DNA of 7,955 bases from Phycisphaerae bacterium (GTDB taxonomy: Bacteria > Planctomycetota > Phycisphaerae > Tepidisphaerales > Tepidisphaeraceae), in assembly GCA_014380825.1 (NCBI GenBank), contig JACMJD010000404.1:1-7955 (forward strand). The letters are read 5' to 3'. This document shows, piece by piece, positions 5,013-7,955 of this stretch. The notes under the pieces are model-generated. The model had not been told where the DNA came from and made no database searches. It worked only from the letters and a program-made list of their open reading frames with translations. Numbering within the stretch: position 1 is the stretch's first letter; every line of letters starts with the position of its first letter. The position numbers and the translations under genes were made by a program.

Positions 5013-5468
5013 GTGAGCGATCCCAAAAAGCTCAATCCCTGGCTGTTCATCTGGCGAGCCCTTCGCCTGCGGTGCCCGGAATGCGGCGTTTCGCCGATGT
5101 TCAAACCTTGGCGATTGACGCGATCGCTTTACGACTGGTTCAATCCGCTCGATGGCTGTCCGCGCTGCGGGTATGCGTATCGCCGGGAGCCGGGTTATTT
5201 CATGATGGCGATCTGTGCGTTGAATTACGGGCTCGTCTGCGCGCCGGCGATCGCGACGGCGTATCTGGTTGAATCGATCTGGTCGCCGCCGATGTGGATG
5301 CATGTGGCGTTCATCCTGGCGCCGATGCCGTTCATGAGTTTCCTGTTGGCGCGACACGCCAAGAGCCTGTTTGTGGCGTTCGATCACTACTGCGATCCGC
5401 ATGTGAAAGCTCCGCCGGGTACCGATACCACTGACGTCGTGACGGCGTCGCCGGTACACTCACATTAG
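5013..5468 (+). CDS. DUF983 family zinc-ribbon membrane protein
   Basis: The 151-residue product has a cytoplasmic-type zinc ribbon made of two CxxC pairs, C21-C24 (RCPECG) and C49-C52 (GCPRCG), separated by the typical aromatic MFKPW segment. Two membrane spans follow at about 62-86 and 93-113, and the chain closes with the charged FVAFDHYCDP segment. This order matches DUF983. The family is common in proteobacteria and planctomycetes and is sometimes located near cytochrome oxidase genes; no reaction is established. I choose GTG 5013 because the open frame further upstream (from a TTG at 4926) merely translates the right arm of the nonamer repeat. The stop codon (TAG 5466-5468) directly abuts the ATG of the next gene, so the two are likely one operon. 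Confidence 0.85.
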   Translation: MSDPKKLNPWLFIWRALRLRCPECGVSPMFKPWRLTRSLYDWFNPLDGCPRCGYAYRREPGYFMMAICALNYGLVCAPAIATAYLVESIWSPPMWMHVAFILAPMPFMSFLLARHAKSLFVAFDHYCDPHVKAPPGTDTTDVVTASPVHSH

Positions 5469-6722
5469 ATGACTTTCCTCTCGCCGCTGTGGCTGCTCGC
5501 GCTGATCCCGTGGGTCGTGGTTGCGCTGTGGCTGCTGATTGGCCGCAACCCGCGCGTGGCGGTTCCGTTTATCCCGTTGTGGAATGATTCGGACGCGCCG
5601 AAGCGCCGCGCGAGCCGCGCGCTTAAACGACCGCAGGCGGCGATAGTGTGCGCGCTGTTGGCGTTGCTGCTCGCCCTTATCGCGGGTGCGAAACCGGCAC
5701 TCGTGCGCGATCAGTCTGTTACCGCGCCGATCGCACCGAAGATTCCAGAGAACGTGGGGATCGTGCGGGTCGTGGTGCGCGAGACGCCTCGTCCAGCGGT
5801 GTTGGTTCGGCTTCGTAATCAGTCGGAGCTCGGGATGGGGACCGTGACGGTGACGTCGTCGCTCGCCGCGGCGAGCCCGGCGGATTTGGTGAAGCGCGAG
5901 GTTGAACTTCCGAAGCGTGATGGAGAGCGGGACTATTTCTTCGATCTGGATCGAGTGGGGGATGTGGTTTCCATCGAGATCGTCGTCGACGATGAACTCA
6001 AGTCGGACAATCGCGCGCGGTTGGTTCGCGGGCACAGCCCGGCAAAGCTGGAACCACGAACAACGGTTTCGCCGGAGCTGGCGCGGATGATCGATGTCTT
6101 TTTGCGGAATCGCCCGGCAAGTGCAGCATCGAGTCGAGTCGCGATTGTCGACGACGTCGCGCGACTGTCGCAGAATGAATCTGGCGTCGTTGTGACGAGC
6201 GGCACGGATCGACTCAGAGCGCAATCTCCCGTTCGCGTCAGCGATCATCCGATCACCGCTCACGTCCGAGATTGGAATTTGATCGCGAGCGATGCGTTGG
6301 TCGGTCGACCACCAATTGGCGAATGGACGCCGATCGTTCAATCGGACGATCGCGTTCTCGTCGCGGTGCGCGATCATCCAGCAAGACAAGTGTGGGTTGG
6401 TTTCAACTCGGATGCCTTCGCGCGCAGCACCGACTTCGTCATCTTCTGGACCGACGTCTTCGACTCGCTTGGCGGCAGCAGCGGAAGCGAATTCCGAATC
6501 GACCCGTCCACTCTGATCGATGTGAAGCTGGCGAAATCGCTCAGCGAACCGGAGAGCGGTCGATCCGCTGCAAGCACGATTGATCTTACGCGGGCGCTAC
6601 TGATTACCGCGCTCGCTTTCCTGGCCGTCGCCACGATGTTGTGGAACGGGCTTGGATCGGTAAAACCGCCTACAATCACGCAGGATCGACATCGATCTGT
6701 GGCGGCAAAACCGCTTGCTTGA
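5469..6722 (+). CDS. BatA-like N-terminal domain membrane protein without a vWA domain
   Basis: The 417-residue product begins MTFLSPLWLLALIPWVVVALW, the signature of the BatA/aerotolerance N-terminal double-transmembrane domain. Span 1 is at about 4-24, a short basic loop follows (PKRRASRALKR), and span 2 is at 57-76. A large non-cytoplasmic region (77-373) contains beta-rich segments, including VVDDELKSDNRARLV at 172-186 and VIFWTDVFDSLGG near 324-336, which resemble BatA-domain proteins of planctomycetes. A third span lies at about 375-396 and is followed by a basic tail. The von Willebrand A domain with its metal site, usual in true BatA/BatB, is not present, so a regulator of aerotolerance should not be assumed. 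The start abuts the DUF983 stop with no gap. TACACT at 5455-5460 could give an extra start 8 bases upstream. Confidence 0.8.
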   Translation: MTFLSPLWLLALIPWVVVALWLLIGRNPRVAVPFIPLWNDSDAPKRRASRALKRPQAAIVCALLALLLALIAGAKPALVRDQSVTAPIAPKIPENVGIVRVVVRETPRPAVLVRLRNQSELGMGTVTVTSSLAAASPADLVKREVELPKRDGERDYFFDLDRVGDVVSIEIVVDDELKSDNRARLVRGHSPAKLEPRTTVSPELARMIDVFLRNRPASAASSRVAIVDDVARLSQNESGVVVTSGTDRLRAQSPVRVSDHPITAHVRDWNLIASDALVGRPPIGEWTPIVQSDDRVLVAVRDHPARQVWVGFNSDAFARSTDFVIFWTDVFDSLGGSSGSEFRIDPSTLIDVKLAKSLSEPESGRSAASTIDLTRALLITALAFLAVATMLWNGLGSVKPPTITQDRHRSVAAKPLA

Positions 6723-6747
6723 CACCCGTTTCGGCGGCCCTTACTTT
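6719..6747 (+). promoter_or_regulatory. Candidate promoter for the STAS/kinase operon
   Basis: A perfect -35 hexamer TTGACA (6719-6724) overlaps the stop codon of the BatA-like gene, and 17 bases later comes a poor -10, TACTTT (6742-6747). Transcription would begin near 6754, about 80 bases before the STAS start. A second -10-like box, TACAAT at 6671-6676, lies inside the end of the BatA-like gene without a good -35. The -35 is exact but the -10 is weak, hence moderate confidence. Confidence 0.35.
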
Positions 6748-6834
6748 CGGATGTTGCTCGTAATTGCCGCGACACGTTCGCGTCATCAATTACTGGCATT
6801 TGTGCGTGCGATTCTCTTTTGCAGGACTGCGGAA

Positions 6835-7197
6835 ATGTCCGATCAAGCCCCGCCTGTTTCGGTCGTCAACGACAAAGACATTCGAATCGTCGAATTCACC
6901 AACAACAAGATCCTGGACGAGGCCAACATCGAAGGCATCGGCCAGACGCTCAAATCGCTGATCAACGAATCGGAGCGGCCAAAGCTGCTGCTGGATTTCG
7001 CCACGGTCGACCACCTGTCGTCGGCGGCGCTGGGCATGCTCATCAACGCGAACAATCTGATCAAGCAGAAGAATGGAATGTTCCGGCTGGCGAACATCAA
7101 GCCGCAGATTCTGGAAGTGTTCCGAATCACGAAGCTGGACAAATTGTTCCGCATTCATCCGACGCGCCCCGAGGCGCTGAAGAGCTTCGCGGAATAG
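6835..7197 (+). CDS. STAS-domain anti-sigma factor antagonist (SpoIIAA/RsbV-like)
   Basis: The 120-residue, single-domain protein fits the anti-anti-sigma family: in the unphosphorylated state it binds a kinase/anti-sigma partner and frees the sigma factor, and phosphorylation on a Ser/Thr ends this. Visible features are an N-terminal strand (IRIVEF), the first helix (EANIEGIGQTLKSLI), the core strand KLLLDFATVDHL (50-61) and the phosphorylation loop LSSAALGMLI at 61-70, so S62 or S63 is the likely target. SpoIIAA has DSSGLG here; this protein has Leu for Asp and an extra Ala. C-terminal FRITKLDKLFRIH is typical of the domain. The frame is open upstream to 6715, but ATG 6835 matches family length and has AGGA at 6823-6826. 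A kinase gene follows 9 bases later, which strongly supports the role. Confidence 0.9.
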   Translation: MSDQAPPVSVVNDKDIRIVEFTNNKILDEANIEGIGQTLKSLINESERPKLLLDFATVDHLSSAALGMLINANNLIKQKNGMFRLANIKPQILEVFRITKLDKLFRIHPTRPEALKSFAE

Positions 7198-7206
7198 GCG
7201 CTTGGC

Positions 7207-7653
7207 GTGGCTTGGCTTGAGGCTATCCAGCCGCGGGACTATTCAGTCGTGAAATTCAAAATCCCGTCCGATCTCTCCGCCGTCCGCGAGGTGCAATCGC
7301 GCATTCTCGATGACGTGAAGCGTTGCGGCTACGGCGCCGAAAGCACGTTCGCCATCAAGCTGGCGCTGGAAGAAGTGCTGATCAACGCGATCAAGCACGG
7401 CAACAAATTTGATGAGGGCAAGCACGTTCACGTCGAATGGAACGTCACGCCCGAAGAGGCCGAGATCATCATCGAAGACGAAGGGCCGGGGTTTGAACGG
7501 GTCGAAGTGCCGGATCCGACGCTGGTCGAGAATCTGACCAAATGCAGCGGGCGCGGGATTTTGCTGATCGAAGCATATATGAGCAGCGTCGAATACAGCA
7601 ATCGGGGCCGCCGCGTGCGTATGATCAAGAAGAACGACGGCGACGGAAAGTAA
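7207..7653 (+). CDS. RsbW/SpoIIAB-like serine kinase, anti-sigma factor
   Basis: The 148-residue GHKL-fold ATPase should phosphorylate the STAS protein encoded just upstream and, when free, bind its regulatory target. The N box is at residues 55-66 (EEVLINAIKHGN, with the Mg-coordinating Asn at 60). The G1 box is DEGPGF at 91-96 and the G2 box is GRGILLI at 115-121. Length and box spacing are those of RsbW/SpoIIAB and of Planctomycetota homologues; there is no extra sensor or phosphatase domain. The start is GTG 7207, with AGG at 7196-7198 overlapping the upstream stop. An in-frame GTG at 7249 would shorten the first strand and is less likely. No sigma factor or PP2C phosphatase gene is adjacent, so the target must be encoded elsewhere or may not be a sigma factor. 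Confidence 0.92.
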   Translation: MAWLEAIQPRDYSVVKFKIPSDLSAVREVQSRILDDVKRCGYGAESTFAIKLALEEVLINAIKHGNKFDEGKHVHVEWNVTPEEAEIIIEDEGPGFERVEVPDPTLVENLTKCSGRGILLIEAYMSSVEYSNRGRRVRMIKKNDGDGK

Positions 7654-7709
7654 CCTGCTGCATCGATCTGGGCGCTTGGCCGCCGCGTCGTTCGCGCGCA
7701 TCACGACTC

Positions 7710-7955
7710 ATGCTATTTCCCATTCGCACCGATGTTCCGCTGCGCATCACGCCGTGGATGAACTGGGCGCTGATCCTGCTGAACGTGCTGATGTTCATCG
7801 TGCAGTCGACCGACCAGGGCAGCGCCTGGACGCGCACGCTTCACCTCGATCCGCGCAACGCGAAGCTCTACCAATATTTCACGTACGCGTTCCTGCACGG
7901 CGGGGCGATGCATCTGGCATCGAACATGCTGTTCCTCTACATCTTCGGGAACAAC
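7710..7955 (+). CDS. Rhomboid family intramembrane serine protease, N-terminal part
   Basis: Rhomboids cleave membrane-spanning substrates within the lipid bilayer. The 82 codons present carry a short basic/proline N-terminus (MLFPIRTDVPLRITPWMN), the first span (ALILLNVLMFIVQ, about 20-32), a loop, and the second span region with FLHGGAMHLASNMLFLYIFGNN at 61-82. This holds the conserved H68-x3-N72 oxyanion/structural motif, with the conserved GNN turn at its end. The catalytic Gly-x-Ser and the later His lie beyond the window edge, so activity cannot be judged. The start ATG 7710 has no SD, and 56 bases separate it from the kinase stop, so it may or may not share that transcript. Confidence 0.9.
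   Translation, partial: MLFPIRTDVPLRITPWMNWALILLNVLMFIVQSTDQGSAWTRTLHLDPRNAKLYQYFTYAFLHGGAMHLASNMLFLYIFGNN

Noticed and set aside
5461..5485. GAGGAAAGTC-like sequence on the minus strand, as in bacterial RNase P RNA
   Set aside because: It is the complement of the BatA-like start codons (MTFLSPL), and no other RNase P RNA core segments are nearby.
5460..6389. 309-codon minus-strand open frame opposite the BatA-like gene
   Set aside because: Arg/His-rich antisense shadow of a gene with a clear N-terminal domain and membrane spans.
6715..6834. 40-codon N-terminal extension of the STAS protein from TTG 6715
   Set aside because: It would overlap the end of the BatA-like gene and the TTGACA box; STAS proteins of this type are about 100-120 residues, matching ATG 6835.

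Overview
The window is a high-GC bacterial chromosome segment, most likely from the Planctomycetota and probably the Phycisphaerae. The signs are inferential. Many genes lack a clear Shine-Dalgarno sequence. A STAS protein with an LSSAALG-type motif is paired with an RsbW-like kinase. There is a BatA-domain protein without a von Willebrand domain, and there are small exported proteins of unknown function. Gene spacers contain short tandem-unit repeats. No tRNA or rRNA gene, CRISPR array or intact insertion sequence is visible.

Layout. Positions 1-127 hold a heptad-repeat inverted repeat that runs right up to the start codon of nadK (128-1015, NAD kinase). A two-gene overlapping operon follows: a 74-residue membrane protein (1143-1367) and a membrane-anchored DUF167/YggU-domain protein (1354-2001, started by a strong SD inside the upstream gene). 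After a spacer with GAATGAA-type heptads comes an exported protein of unknown function (2235-2795). A strong stem-loop lies just after it. A 596-base gap between convergent genes (2796-3391) contains an unusually dense set of hairpins at 3207-3355. On the minus strand is an exported ankyrin-repeat protein (4126-3392). Divergent from it is an exported protein with a planctomycete-like C-terminal domain (4348-4875). A nonamer-unit inverted repeat (4889-4963) separates this from an abutting pair: a DUF983 zinc-ribbon membrane protein (5013-5468) and a BatA-like three-helix membrane protein (5469-6722). The window ends with a partner-switching pair, a STAS anti-anti-sigma protein (6835-7197) and an RsbW/SpoIIAB-like kinase (7207-7653), and then the first 82 codons of a rhomboid protease (7710 to the edge).

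How the genes relate. The STAS/kinase pair is the clearest functional unit. It should switch an unseen sigma factor or other target by phosphorylation, but no sigma factor or PP2C phosphatase is in view. nadK makes NADP and appears to stand alone. The DUF167 operon and the DUF983/BatA pair are likely envelope-associated, with no assignable pathway. The most unusual material lies in the spacers: three different short-unit repeat families (7, 7 and 9 bases), two of them arranged as inverted repeats, plus the hairpin cluster at 3207-3355, which can be drawn as a closed three-way junction with an alternative pairing partner.
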